Source: Anaeromassilibacillus sp001305115 (GTDB lineage Bacteria; Bacillota; Clostridia; Oscillospirales; Acutalibacteraceae). From it: 64,000 bases of DNA. Position 1 is the stretch's first letter, and every line of letters starts with the position of its first letter. The stretch lies in contig AP031437.1 in the NCBI GenBank assembly GCA_042854365.1, positions 2,666,001 to 2,730,000 on the forward strand, written 5' to 3'. Below are positions 26,018 to 34,191 of this stretch, in pieces. Below the pieces are notes generated by a model. That model was not told the origin of the DNA. It did no database searches and saw only the letters and a list, made by a program, of their open reading frames with translations. Made by a program: the position numbers and the translations under genes.

Positions 26018-27220
26018 GTGTGTGCAAAATCCAAACAGGGTATGACAGAACACGAGAAAGAAAAACAGCCAATAGCGGTTTGCTCATTCATAGGACATGA
26101 GGAAGTGTACGATGCAGACCTTGAACATAGGCTGCAAACGGTGGTCGAGCAAATCATAGAGTACCATGAGACGGTAGAATTTTTGATTTATCCGAGGGGT
26201 AGATTTTACTATCTTTGTATGTTGGCAGCATTGAGAGCCAGAACCTGCTTTCCTCAAAAAGTCACGATTACTCTGGTGCTTCTGGAGGATAATGCGAAAT
26301 ATACAAAAGTTCCTATTTTTATTCCCAATAAAGTAGTTACACTTCAATTTAGTCCCACAAAGAAATATGATGTTACCATACCTCGTAAGAAGCTATTGAA
26401 GTGGTCAGTGCAAAAATCCACGCACCTTATCAGTTACAACTATGGCAAGTTATACGATGCTGAAAGCCATATCCCCAAAGGACAAGCCGCACTGAACATC
26501 ATCAGCTTGACAAGCCCCGAAACAGAGGAAGCCATTTTAGAGACTGCTCCGCTTATGACAGAAAAAGAACAAATTGTTTTTCAAAGCATGAACGAAGGCT
26601 GCTCACTGATAGAAGCTGGCACAGCACTGGAGGTTGGCCGGGAACGGGCACGGCAGCTCCTGCAACATGGATGCAGAACAATCCGTAAGCATCTGTCCCT
26701 GCGTTACAACAAAGCGATGGCCGCAGAACAGAAGCAAAGAGAGCATACCTGTGGCCTCTTTATTTTGGGTGAGGCTACATACGGCTCGCTAAGCCGCTTC
26801 AAAGGTATTTTTGATTTTCTGACCTCGGCATATGGGATAAAGTGCATCCATGTGGAACAGTCATATATTCACTCCAGTTTTATGTTTGTATTGACCACCT
26901 CATACCACAACACACTCCATATCACAGGAATGATAGTCGGCAAGTCACTGGCCGAAAGCAACGGCGATTTAGACCATATGCTGGAACGGTTTTGCCCACC
27001 CTGCCATGCTGTGGGATGTGTAAGCCATGCGGGTTTGGAAAATAATGCAGACAGTCTTGATGTAATTATCAATATGCTTGAGCAAACAGATTTTTGCATT
27101 TGTGATTTGTCTGCCACGCCACATGCGGAAAAGATACAAAAATATGCTTCGCAAGTGAAGCGAACAGTGCTGTTGGATTTGAGCAGAACCGATGCCGAAG
27201 TGGATAAATATCGTGAATAG
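26018..27220 (+). CDS. SLOG-like protein with an internal sigma-70 region 4 helix-turn-helix
   Basis: About 400 residues in three parts. The N-terminal third (AVCSFIGHEEVYDADLE, QIIEYHETVEFLIYPRGRFY, then ALRAR) resembles the DUF1273/SLOG nucleotide-binding fold. The middle (about residues 185-235; LMTEKEQIVFQSMNEGCSLI followed by VGRERARQLLQHGCRTIRKHL) is a sigma-70 region 4 HTH. The C-terminal part (about 245-400; CGLFILGEATYG, FCICDLSATPHAEKIQ) ends like a second SLOG-type unit. I know no named family with this order. The frame opens at ATG 25979, but GGAGG nine bases ahead of a GTG at 26018 sets the preferred start. It sits in an accessory island, divergent from an HTH repressor gene. A ligand-sensing transcription factor is a reasonable guess, not a demonstrated role. 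Confidence 0.6.
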   Translation: MCAKSKQGMTEHEKEKQPIAVCSFIGHEEVYDADLEHRLQTVVEQIIEYHETVEFLIYPRGRFYYLCMLAALRARTCFPQKVTITLVLLEDNAKYTKVPIFIPNKVVTLQFSPTKKYDVTIPRKKLLKWSVQKSTHLISYNYGKLYDAESHIPKGQAALNIISLTSPETEEAILETAPLMTEKEQIVFQSMNEGCSLIEAGTALEVGRERARQLLQHGCRTIRKHLSLRYNKAMAAEQKQREHTCGLFILGEATYGSLSRFKGIFDFLTSAYGIKCIHVEQSYIHSSFMFVLTTSYHNTLHITGMIVGKSLAESNGDLDHMLERFCPPCHAVGCVSHAGLENNADSLDVIINMLEQTDFCICDLSATPHAEKIQKYASQVKRTVLLDLSRTDAEVDKYRE

Positions 27221-27343
27221 GCTAAAATATAATTGAAGAAGTAAGCAATAGACTATCAAATCTAATTGTTTAACGCATATTTTTCATTATATTTGAACTA
27301 AATCGGAACATTTCGTATATATAGATTTTAAAAGGAGGTCCAT

Positions 27344-27604
27344 CTGTCTACAAATTCCCCTACGGCATCAATCTCCGTTAGCTACCCCTTGTCTATCACC
27401 TACCGCCCGATCTCCTTGCTGGCTATCCCACCCTCCGCAGGCTGTCCCGGAGCATGGGGCGCCGAACGTCTCCCCGGAATGGGCCGAGGCAGGAGGCCGA
27501 AACGAAGGAATGGCAAAAAGGGCGGGCGCAGCCGTTTACACGGTGCGCCCGCCCTTTTTGCGTTTATAGTGCTGCTTTCTTCTCCCGTGGGTCTCTCGGC
27601 TTGA
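27344..27604 (+). CDS. Mobile-element-associated small ORF, possibly CTG-initiated
   Basis: AAAGGAGG at 27330 is followed six bases later by CTG and an 86-codon frame: STNSPTASISVSYPLSITYR, PISLLAIPPSAGCPGAWGAE, then a basic middle. No ATG, GTG or TTG lies at a good distance; a TTG at 27389 is the first standard start. I recall similar short sequences near conjugative-transposon ends in Firmicutes, but could not check this. A strong hairpin falls inside the frame at 27513-27561, which weakens the case for a real protein. Treat as element-end sequence. Confidence 0.3.
   Translation: MSTNSPTASISVSYPLSITYRPISLLAIPPSAGCPGAWGAERLPGMGRGRRPKRRNGKKGGRSRLHGAPALFAFIVLLSSPVGLSA
27513..27561. terminator. 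Strong GC-rich hairpin, bidirectional terminator type
   Basis: An 18-base arm (GCAAAAAGGGCGGGCGCA) pairs with its complement at 27544-27561, giving a stem with A-tract and T-tract ends. It lies at the right side of the island, between the element ORF and tRNA-Leu. Confidence 0.75.
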
Positions 27605-27716
27605 AGGTGGGTTTGCGCCGCACTCTGTTGCGGAAATGGGTGGTTTCATAGCGGTCAAAGAAAAGCAATAATCCGAACCCATCTCCTATCGGAAACAAGT
27701 TCGGATTATATTGGTT

Positions 27717-27801
27717 TGGTGCGGGTGACAGGACTTGAACCTGCACGCTTTGCAGCGCAAGAACCTAAATCTTGTGCGTCTGCCAATTCCGCCACACCCG
27801 C
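27717..27801 (-). tRNA. tRNA-Leu (anticodon UAG)
   Basis: On the minus strand the sequence folds as a class II tRNA: acceptor GCGGGTG/CACCCGC, D-loop with GGCGGAATTGGCAGACGC, anticodon stem CAAGA/TCTTG around TTTAGGT giving anticodon TAG, a variable arm, the T-loop GGTTCAAGTCC, discriminator A and an encoded CCA (27717-27719). It reads leucine CUA codons. The accessory island ends about 150 bases away, so this gene or its neighbour may have served as an integration site. Confidence 0.93.
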
Positions 27802-28072
27802 ATATACGGTATCCATCCTAATTACAGGGGGGGCTTCCTATGTTAAGCAACCTCTTGAGGAGGATTTTCTGTAAGACAGTATCTTTGAGGAAACTGTGTT
27901 CCCTATTATAACGAATTTTACAGTCAATTGCAAGTCTTTCTCAGAGAGATCTTGACTTTCTATCTAAATTTTACTATAATAATAGAGCTATACGATTCTC
28001 TTTATTTTTGGAAGAGTTTTGTGTAGTTTTGGTTTATTGAATTCTTAGGATCGACGGACAATATTTATTTAC

Positions 28073-28148
28073 CGGGGTGTAGCGCAGTTGGTAGCGCGCC
28101 TGCTTTGGGAGCAGGATGCCGCAGGTTCAAATCCTGTCACTCCGACCA
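28073..28148 (+). tRNA. tRNA-Pro (anticodon UGG)
   Basis: The 5' acceptor CGGGGTG pairs with CACTCCG (one G-U). The D-arm TAGCGCAGTTGGTAGCGC, the anticodon stem CCTGC/GCAGG around TTTGGGA giving TGG, the T-loop GGTTCAAATCC and an encoded CCA are all present. It reads proline CCN codons. Divergent from tRNA-Leu. Confidence 0.93.
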
Positions 28149-28149
28149 T

Positions 28150-28188
28150 ATCTGCGGTGAGCTTTTTGCACACCGCAGATCTTTTTTT
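28150..28188 (+). terminator. Terminator after tRNA-Pro
   Basis: A 10-bp stem ATCTGCGGTG / CACCGCAGAT with an 11-base loop, followed by C and seven T residues. Confidence 0.85.
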
Positions 28189-28260
28189 GTGGATAATACA
28201 GATGTATAGAAATTTTTATTACTCATGCAGGGAAAGATAGGGGGAGATTTGTAAAATAAA

Positions 28261-29949
28261 ATGATGGATAGAAATGAAGCAAAAACCATTATATTCGAAG
28301 AAAAAAGTATCCCTAAAATCCTCTTGCATATAGCACCGCCAGTTATGTTGGCACAGTTGATCCAAGCTTTATATAATATTGTGGACAGCTTTTTTGTGGG
28401 CCAATACTCCGGGGATGGTCTGACGGCTTTATCCGTGATCTTTCCTATTCAGTTGATCGTTACCGCATTGGCTGTAGGCACTGGTGTTGGGGTAAACACA
28501 TTGATGTCGCGTTATTATGCCCAGGGTCAAGAGGAAAAGGCAAACAAAGCGGCTGGGACTGGCATCTTGTTATCCCTTGTGAGTTGGATTTTATTCGCGA
28601 TTGCCAGCACCATTTTGATGGAGCCCTATGTCTTGGTTTCCGTAAAATCTGCAAAAGCGGTGGAATTTGCCATGACTTATGGTACCATTGTTTGTGTTGG
28701 CAGTTTCGGCCTCTTTTTTGAGAGCATTTGGACCAAGGTACATCAAGCAAAGGGAAATATGAAATTGCCCATGTTTGCCCAGATAGCGGGTGCAGCCACC
28801 AACATTGTTCTGGACCCTGTCCTAATATTTGGATTTGGCTTTATTCCTTCTATGGGGGTTGCGGGTGCCGCCTATGCCACCATCATTGGGCAGATCGTTG
28901 CAGCGACGATTACGGCCTCCGGGTTTAAAAAGCCTCCGTGCTTGGCTGATGTCCGACATTTTGCAAAGCGGATCTATCAGTTGGGATACCCTTCTATCTT
29001 CATGCAAATGCTTTATACGGTTTATATCGTCATACTCAATATCATCCTTGCAGGTTTTTCTGACGCTGCTGTGACGGTACTGGGACTCTATTATAAAGTG
29101 CAATCCTTTTTCTTTATTCCCCTTTCTGGATTACAGACCTGTATTGTCCCCTTGTTGAGCTATACATATGCTAAGGGAGAATATCAACGGTGTAAGCATA
29201 TTATGACCAATTCAGTCATAATGGCAGTCAGTTTTATGTTGTTTGGCGTTTTATGTTTTGAGTTCATCCCCACGCAGCTTCTAGGGATTTTTTCAACAGA
29301 AGCTACGGTGCTATCCATTGGAGAAAATGCTTTCCGAATCATCGGAATCAGTTTTATCCCTGCTGTATTTTCTCTAATCAGCCCGGTATTTTTCCAGGCC
29401 ATTGGCTCTTCTGGACCAAGTGTATTGCTATCTCTAACACGGCAGATTTTTTGCCTGATTCCGATCTTTTGGGTTTTATCTTTTATGGGGTTGGAATATA
29501 CATGGTTTGCCTTCCCCATCGCAGAAATCGTGACCGGCAGTGTTGGCTGGCTTCTATATAGGCGCAAACTCAAGCAGTGGAACTTCTATGATGAAAAACA
29601 GACCGAAATAAACAAGGGGGACATTCGTATGAAATTGATTACTGCTATCATAAACCGAAAGGACGTAGGCGAGGTTTGTACCTCTCTGACAGAGGCCGGG
29701 TACTATTTTACTAAGATGATGTCCTCCGGCGGTTTCCTGACATCCGGAAACACCACACTCATCATAGGGACCGAGAAAGACAAGGTAAAGGACGTCATGG
29801 AAATCATCCGCAGCCACTGTTCCAAGCGGACAGAAGAGGTCGCCACAAACCTTCAGACCGCTACGCCATCTGCTGCATATCCAGCACAAGTCACCGTCGG
29901 CGGCGCCACGGTTTTTGTTACAGACGTAGAGGAATTTGAAAAGATGTAA
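28261..29949 (+). CDS. MATE-family efflux transporter in frame with a C-terminal DarA-type c-di-AMP receptor domain
   Basis: Residues 1-445 form a complete MATE exporter of the MepA/NorM type: twelve hydrophobic segments, with IAPPVMLAQLIQALYNIVDSFF at the start and GVAGAAYATIIGQ mid-protein. After a short acidic linker (DEKQTEINKGDIR), residues 457-562 match DarA/PstA, the PII-like c-di-AMP-binding protein: MKLITAIINRKD, SSGGFLTSGNTTLIIG, VEFEK-like end VGGATVFVTDVEEFEK. The frame runs through without a stop. At the junction a good ribosome binding site (AAGGGGG, eight-base gap) precedes ATG 29629, so the DarA part may also be made on its own. Either this is a true fusion that puts transport under c-di-AMP control, or a lost stop codon joining two genes. 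Confidence 0.85.
   Translation: MMDRNEAKTIIFEEKSIPKILLHIAPPVMLAQLIQALYNIVDSFFVGQYSGDGLTALSVIFPIQLIVTALAVGTGVGVNTLMSRYYAQGQEEKANKAAGTGILLSLVSWILFAIASTILMEPYVLVSVKSAKAVEFAMTYGTIVCVGSFGLFFESIWTKVHQAKGNMKLPMFAQIAGAATNIVLDPVLIFGFGFIPSMGVAGAAYATIIGQIVAATITASGFKKPPCLADVRHFAKRIYQLGYPSIFMQMLYTVYIVILNIILAGFSDAAVTVLGLYYKVQSFFFIPLSGLQTCIVPLLSYTYAKGEYQRCKHIMTNSVIMAVSFMLFGVLCFEFIPTQLLGIFSTEATVLSIGENAFRIIGISFIPAVFSLISPVFFQAIGSSGPSVLLSLTRQIFCLIPIFWVLSFMGLEYTWFAFPIAEIVTGSVGWLLYRRKLKQWNFYDEKQTEINKGDIRMKLITAIINRKDVGEVCTSLTEAGYYFTKMMSSGGFLTSGNTTLIIGTEKDKVKDVMEIIRSHCSKRTEEVATNLQTATPSAAYPAQVTVGGATVFVTDVEEFEKM
29629..29949 (+). CDS. darA: DarA-like c-di-AMP receptor, possible separate product from an internal start
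   Basis: This is the 3' part of the MATE gene read alone from its own well-placed Shine-Dalgarno. It gives 106 residues, the normal length of a free DarA/PstA protein, with the conserved GGF and GNTT ligand-loop residues and the C-terminal YPAQVTVGGATVFV strand. Listed separately because both the full-length and the short product are plausible. Confidence 0.5.
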   Translation: MKLITAIINRKDVGEVCTSLTEAGYYFTKMMSSGGFLTSGNTTLIIGTEKDKVKDVMEIIRSHCSKRTEEVATNLQTATPSAAYPAQVTVGGATVFVTDVEEFEKM

Positions 29950-30262
29950 AGATCCCTCCGGAATTAGGCCATCCCGCCCATATATCCACCGCGTGCGTCC
30001 GCGATGAGCCTAGGCATTCCGGCTCCTACCCATCTCTATAAAACGCGCAGGGCCATTTCCCTCTAAAAATAAATTTAGCCGATACTGCAAGTATCTGTAT
30101 CGGTTAAAAATGTGAATGATTTACACAAGCACAGTGGTCTTCTAGCACGGCGCAATAATCCCCATATGCCGATGGGACATCATTAAAACGAGAGGATACC
30201 GGCCGTTTTTCCTTTCACCGTTTTCTATTTTTTCACAAAAATTGGGGCATAACCAGTAACGA
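29950..30262. other. Intergenic, nothing identified
   Basis: About 310 bases after the MATE-DarA stop. All frames are short. No repeat shared with the rest of the window was noticed. Confidence 0.4.
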
Positions 30263-30297
30263 ATCGGAGAGTTCATGTAAGACTCTCCGATCTTTTT
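30263..30297 (+). terminator. Terminator downstream of MATE-DarA
   Basis: ATCGGAGAGT / ACTCTCCGAT with a 10-base loop, followed by CTTTTTG. It lies 310 bases past the stop codon and is the first hairpin of terminator form on that side. Confidence 0.65.
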
Positions 30298-30469
30298 GTC
30301 CATTTTATTTTTATGATAGAGACCGATGCCGCTGTGCTTTTCAGCGATAAGACGTTTGAACGTATTCTGCTATTTAAAACCTGCTTTTTTCTAATGGTTT
30401 CGCTTTTAACCGAAAGGTAAAAGCAACCTGATCCCCTACTTTTGCCCATCCTGCAGATGATACCTTATC

Positions 30470-30502
30470 AAAAAAGGACTGCCGCTCCTCGCAGCAGTCC
30501 TT
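30470..30502 (-). terminator. Terminator of the small broken gene
   Basis: A 9-bp stem (AAGGACTGC / GCAGTCCTT) is followed on the minus strand by six T residues, 45 bases after the stop codon at 30546. Confidence 0.7.
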
Positions 30503-30545
30503 CGGCTATTATCCTGTTTTCCAACAGGTACATTTTGCGTGAATC

Positions 30546-30750
30546 CTAATTGAGGCTATGGAGTTGTGCTTTTACCAGGCTTCCTGCACAATCTTTCGCT
30601 GTATTCTCTGCCGGGTCCTCTTCGTATTTTACGGCTGAACCGGCTTTCATGTAAAATATTGCCATAGCTGCTAAGAAGGACACAGCAGCACGGAGAGGCC
30701 GATGAAAAAACAACCTTTAGAATAATAACCGTTAACCGGCGTTTTTTCAT
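30546..30750 (-). pseudogene. Frameshifted small membrane protein gene
   Basis: A GGGGGAAGCTG-ATG start at 30750 opens MKKRRLTVIILK. Around a run of six T residues the sensible reading moves to another frame, which continues SFLAAMAIFYMKAGSAVKYE and EDPAENTAKDCAGSLVKAQL to a TAG at 30546. Undisturbed, this would be a protein of about 68 residues with one membrane segment. It has its own terminator. The break lies in a homopolymer, so a sequencing error or phase variation is possible as well as decay. No family recognised. Confidence 0.4.
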
Positions 30751-31426
30751 CAGCTTCCCCCTACTGCCGCCCAACAGCGACTGATGTCCCCGTGCGCGGT
30801 AGAAGGTTCGCAGAGTCAATATATTGAGGATGTAACTTGTAATCGGTTTCTCTTGTATATACGCTCTTCCTAACCAGCAGGATGGCTAACCCCCTTACAT
30901 ACGGCGAAACCACACCCTATAGAAAAGAAGGCAGCATCAATACCATTAGCCTCTGGCTAACCGCCGCCGGTCTAATCCGTGATTATGAATCTCTTCGCCG
31001 ACAGAATGCCGCTACCAATGAACCCACAATCTGGATACCCTTTTCGTCCGTTCTTGATAAATATCCCTATGCCCAAACATCCATCTAGGTCGCAGTCTCC
31101 AGCCGCTCTCACGACTGAAAGACAACTATATTCTGGCAAATAGAAGCCACCCATTCATTTCATTTTTCGTTCTTTAAGCGCTTAATTTGTTGTAAATGGC
31201 TTGCCATCGATTTTCAACGCCCGAGTATTGGTGTCGAAAGTAGACTTTTAAAACCGAAAATGCTATAATAAACAAAAATATTGTGATATGATGTAAAGTA
31301 ATGAGTTTTATCTGTGCAGAGATGGTTAAACTGCACAAAATTCAGGAAATGTAGGCGTTTGATCTAAAGTGTCTTTTATGTAAAAAATGTGGATTCCAAA
31401 GTCTACCATCAAAACCAACATAGATT
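30751..31426. other. Non-coding region between the broken gene and the recombinase
   Basis: About 680 bases. A plus-strand frame of 68 codons at 30882-31088 (ISLWLTAAGLIRDYESLRRQ in its middle) has no ribosome binding site and no recognisable family. The last 250 bases are AT-rich. I see no RNA fold or repeat. Confidence 0.4.
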
Positions 31427-32035
31427 TCACATATTTATTGTGATTAATTGGTTCCATTTTAAGAATGTGCTATGCGCTACACCAAGTTCCCGAGCGGCAG
31501 CACGCGCCGTGATACAACCGTCTCGGTATCGAGTTTGCAATTCATAAAACCGGTCTGGAATGGGCATCTTCTCCCGGCCAAACCGTACGCCTTTTGCTTT
31601 GGCTGCTGCAATCCCTTCCGCTTGCCTCTGCTTGATGTTTTCGCGTTCCATCTGCGCTACATAGCTCAAAATTTGGAGGACCAGATCAGCGATAAAGGTT
31701 CCAGTCAGATCTTTTCCCTTCTGTCGGGTGTCGAGTAATGGCATGTCCAAAACAACGATATGAGCCCGTTTCTCTTTGGTAATCAGGCGCCACTGTTCTT
31801 GAATTTCGCTGTAATTACGGCCAAGCCGGTCAATGGATTTTACCGCCAGTACATCGCCAGGTTTCAAGCGGCGCAAGAGCCTTTTGTACTGTGGCCGGTT
31901 AAAGTCCTTTCCACTGAGCTTGTCCATAAAAATCTGTTTTTTGGGTACGCCAAATTCCTGCATTGCAAGAATTTGGCGGTCTTCATTTTGATCTTTTGTA
32001 GATACTCGTACATACCCCAAAACCAACTCTTCCAT
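31427..32035 (-). CDS. Serine recombinase (resolvase/invertase family)
   Basis: 202 residues of the small serine recombinase type, which resolves or inverts DNA between short sites. The catalytic Ser is in GYVRVSTKDQ (residue 13). The active-site arginines and supporting residues are in DRLGRNYSEI and the long E-helix GTFIADLVLQILSYVAQMER. The DNA-binding C-terminus is an HTH (ITARAAARELGVAHSTFLKW). All key residues are present, so it should be active. It stands alone, without a transposase or invertible gene segment that I can see. Upstream lie a palindrome and a matching half-site that could be its crossover or operator sequence. Confidence 0.92.
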   Translation of the reverse strand: MEELVLGYVRVSTKDQNEDRQILAMQEFGVPKKQIFMDKLSGKDFNRPQYKRLLRRLKPGDVLAVKSIDRLGRNYSEIQEQWRLITKEKRAHIVVLDMPLLDTRQKGKDLTGTFIADLVLQILSYVAQMERENIKQRQAEGIAAAKAKGVRFGREKMPIPDRFYELQTRYRDGCITARAAARELGVAHSTFLKWNQLITINM

Positions 32036-32051
32036 CTTTTACCTACATCTC

Positions 32052-32085
32052 CAATCATTGTAATTTGGTATACAATCATTGTATA
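32052..32085. promoter_or_regulatory. 17-bp palindrome plus repeated half-site upstream of the serine recombinase
   Basis: TATACAATCATTGTATA (32069-32085) is a perfect palindrome around a central C. Its core CAATCATTGTA occurs again at 32052-32062, 22 bp away centre to centre. Both lie within 50 bases of the recombinase start codon. Small resolvases commonly bind paired inverted sites next to their own gene, where recombination and autorepression coincide. Confidence 0.5.
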
Positions 32086-32089
32086 GGAT

Positions 32090-32316
32090 AGACATCTTTA
32101 GGTCTTTTATCAGTGAAACACATAAAAACAATCGAATAGTACGTGAATATTATCGACATTATTAAATAGAATTCACTATTTTTGATATTTATAGGTTAAA
32201 ATTTGTCTTATATAAATTTCTAATTAGTAAAAATATTTTCTCATATGGCCTGCTCATCTGTATCTTAATAATATTTCTCAAATGGGCACACTTCCCCAAA
32301 AATAGTTATCTAAACA
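32090..32316. other. AT-rich intergenic DNA
   Basis: Roughly 230 bases of very AT-rich sequence between the recombinase promoter and the terminator of the lipoprotein gene. No gene seen. Confidence 0.4.
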
Positions 32317-32360
32317 AAAAGGCCTCTTGTATCCGATCATTCGGATACAAGAGGCCTTTT
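32317..32360 (-). terminator. Terminator of the lipoprotein gene
   Basis: A 20-bp perfect stem starting AAAAGGCCTCTTGTATCCGA with a TCAT loop; A- and T-tracts at the ends make it bidirectional. Confidence 0.85.
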
Positions 32361-32375
32361 ATACGATTACCTGGT

Positions 32376-33116
32376 TTAAAATGCCATGGCGAAATTGTCA
32401 AAGCGCCATCCATTTTCAGTCCTTACCATATGGATGGGGTATTCTTGTGTCGTTTCCTTCGCAGAACCACCCTTCTCGCCGAAACCTGCATCTTCCCTAT
32501 AATGTCCTATTAGATGAAATGTAAGCTCCTCTGCGCTTTGACTGACCAATTCGAAAGAAGTACTGACATAATCAATGTTTCCGCCGCGATCTCCGGGAGA
32601 ACTAAACAACCGGTCATTTCCATCATCCATATACAATTGAGTGTCGTTCCGCAAGCGGTTTGCATAATCCTCCGTAAATACGCTCTCCAGCGCCTTTTGA
32701 AATGCTGAATAGCTTTCAAACCCTTTATCTAGGTAAAAAGTGCGCTCATTATCTCCTTGGATACTCACGCTCCTGTCGAGGGCAAAACCCCCTGACATGG
32801 AAAAATGATAATACATGCGATAGGCTGCCCGATACAACTGCTGCTGATCTTCCGTTAGAAAATCCGGTACCGGTAGATCGGCTGACAACTCCGGGTCCGG
32901 AATCCATGCATCCGCCAAAGCCCCTTCCCCACTGCTTTCCGCCTCCACAGAGGAACCATTCTCCGCTAAACCGGACATCTGAGAGGATGGTAACCCCTGG
33001 GGTACAGCACTGGAAGTGGATAAAGACGTGCTAGCCGTCGGATTCGGCGGCGAACAACTGGTGCATACCCCAATGACCACCAACGTAATAACAAACAGGG
33101 CAATCCTTTGTTTCAT
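32376..33116 (-). CDS. Secreted lipoprotein of unknown function
   Basis: About 246 residues. A lipoprotein signal (IALFVITLVVIGVCTSC, lipid Cys near residue 21) is followed by a low-complexity Ser/Thr/Pro linker of about 50 residues. A folded domain follows with LTEDQQQLYRAAYRMYYHFS, FESYSAFQKALESVFTEDYA and a C-terminal beta part ending WRFDNFAMAF. This looks like an NTF2-like or IseA/DL-endopeptidase-inhibitor-like domain, but I cannot name it with confidence. AGGTGA spacing favours the third codon (ATG at 33116) as start. Monocistronic. Confidence 0.75.
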   Translation of the reverse strand: MKQRIALFVITLVVIGVCTSCSPPNPTASTSLSTSSAVPQGLPSSQMSGLAENGSSVEAESSGEGALADAWIPDPELSADLPVPDFLTEDQQQLYRAAYRMYYHFSMSGGFALDRSVSIQGDNERTFYLDKGFESYSAFQKALESVFTEDYANRLRNDTQLYMDDGNDRLFSSPGDRGGNIDYVSTSFELVSQSAEELTFHLIGHYREDAGFGEKGGSAKETTQEYPIHMVRTENGWRFDNFAMAF

Positions 33117-33165
33117 ATTCATTCACCTATCCATTCAATTGGAAAACATTTGCCGTGAAAAATCA

Positions 33166-33230
33166 AAAAGGGACAGCGCGGCCACTCCGCCGGTTATCCC
33201 ACCGGCAGCCATATGCCGTTGCTGTCCCTT
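33166..33230 (-). terminator. Terminator of the arginine operon
   Basis: Read on the minus strand, an AAGGGACAGC arm pairs with GCTGTCCCTT and ends in TTTTT. The interior folds into further hairpins (for example GCCGGTGGGATAACCGGC). It lies just after argF. Confidence 0.75.
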
Positions 33231-33241
33231 GAGAACTTTGT

Positions 33242-34150
33242 TTATTTTCTGCCCAAAAGCTTGACCAAAACAGCCTTTTGAGCATGCAGGCGGTTCTCCG
33301 CCTCATCAAAGATCTCCGTGGAATGCTTCTCCAGAATCTCCGCTGTGATCTCTTCTCCGCGGTGTGCTGGCAGGCAATGCTGTACCATTGCATCCGGCTT
33401 TGCAACGGACATGACCTCATCATTGATCTGGAAGCCTTGGAATGCCTTGCGGCGCTTCTGCGCCTCTTCCTCTTGCCCCATGGAGGCCCAAACGTCCGTA
33501 ATCACCACATCGGCGCCGCGCGCGGCCTCCTTTGGATCGTTTGTAATGCTGAATGCCGGATGCTGCACTGCGAAATCCAAAACCATCGGATTCGGTTTGT
33601 AATCATTCGGGCAGGCAACCGCCACTTCCATCTTCATCTTCAAGCATCCAACAATCAATGAGTTCATCATATTGTTGCCATCGCCAATGAAGCACATCTT
33701 CAGCCCATCCAGGCTGCCCTTGTGCTCCCGGATGGTCATCAAGTCAGCCAAAACCTGGCATGGATGGGCAAAATCCGTCAATCCGTTGATGATCGGGATG
33801 GTGCCATTTTGCGCCAAGGCATCCACTTCGGACTGCTTGTAGGTGCGGATCATAATTCCATCGAGGTAACGGGACAACACCCGAGCTGTATCCTCGACCG
33901 GTTCGCCGCGGCCGATCTGCAAATCACTGGCCGAAAGGAAAATCGGCAGGCCGCCGAGTTGGTACATACCGACTTCAAAGGATACACGGGTTCTTGTGGA
34001 AGCTTTCTCAAAAATCATACCCAGTGTTTTCCCCGCTAAGTAGCGGTGTTCAATGCCGTGCTTCTGCTCATACTTGAGCTGATCGGCCAAATTGAGGATT
34101 TCCGTAATATCCTCGGTGGAAAGGTCCAACATTTTTAAAAGGTGTTTCAT
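33242..34150 (-). CDS. argF: Ornithine carbamoyltransferase
   Basis: Joins carbamoyl phosphate to ornithine to give citrulline. The carbamoyl-phosphate site SxRT appears as KASTRTRVSFE (near residue 53), followed by the HPCQVLADL motif (near 129), DVWASMGQE and the ornithine-binding HCLPAHRGEE. Length 302 residues is standard for the anabolic enzyme. GGAGGG precedes the ATG. It is the last gene of the operon, 41 bases after argD. No carbamoyl phosphate synthase gene is in the window. Confidence 0.96.
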   Translation of the reverse strand: MKHLLKMLDLSTEDITEILNLADQLKYEQKHGIEHRYLAGKTLGMIFEKASTRTRVSFEVGMYQLGGLPIFLSASDLQIGRGEPVEDTARVLSRYLDGIMIRTYKQSEVDALAQNGTIPIINGLTDFAHPCQVLADLMTIREHKGSLDGLKMCFIGDGNNMMNSLIVGCLKMKMEVAVACPNDYKPNPMVLDFAVQHPAFSITNDPKEAARGADVVITDVWASMGQEEEAQKRRKAFQGFQINDEVMSVAKPDAMVQHCLPAHRGEEITAEILEKHSTEIFDEAENRLHAQKAVLVKLLGRK

Positions 34151-34191
34151 CGGTCAATCCCTCCGTGTCCGCCATGAGGCGGTTCAATTGA

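Noticed and set aside
30882..31088. 68-codon plus-strand frame
   Set aside because: No ribosome binding site, no homology recognised and it lies in a non-coding, repeat-free stretch.
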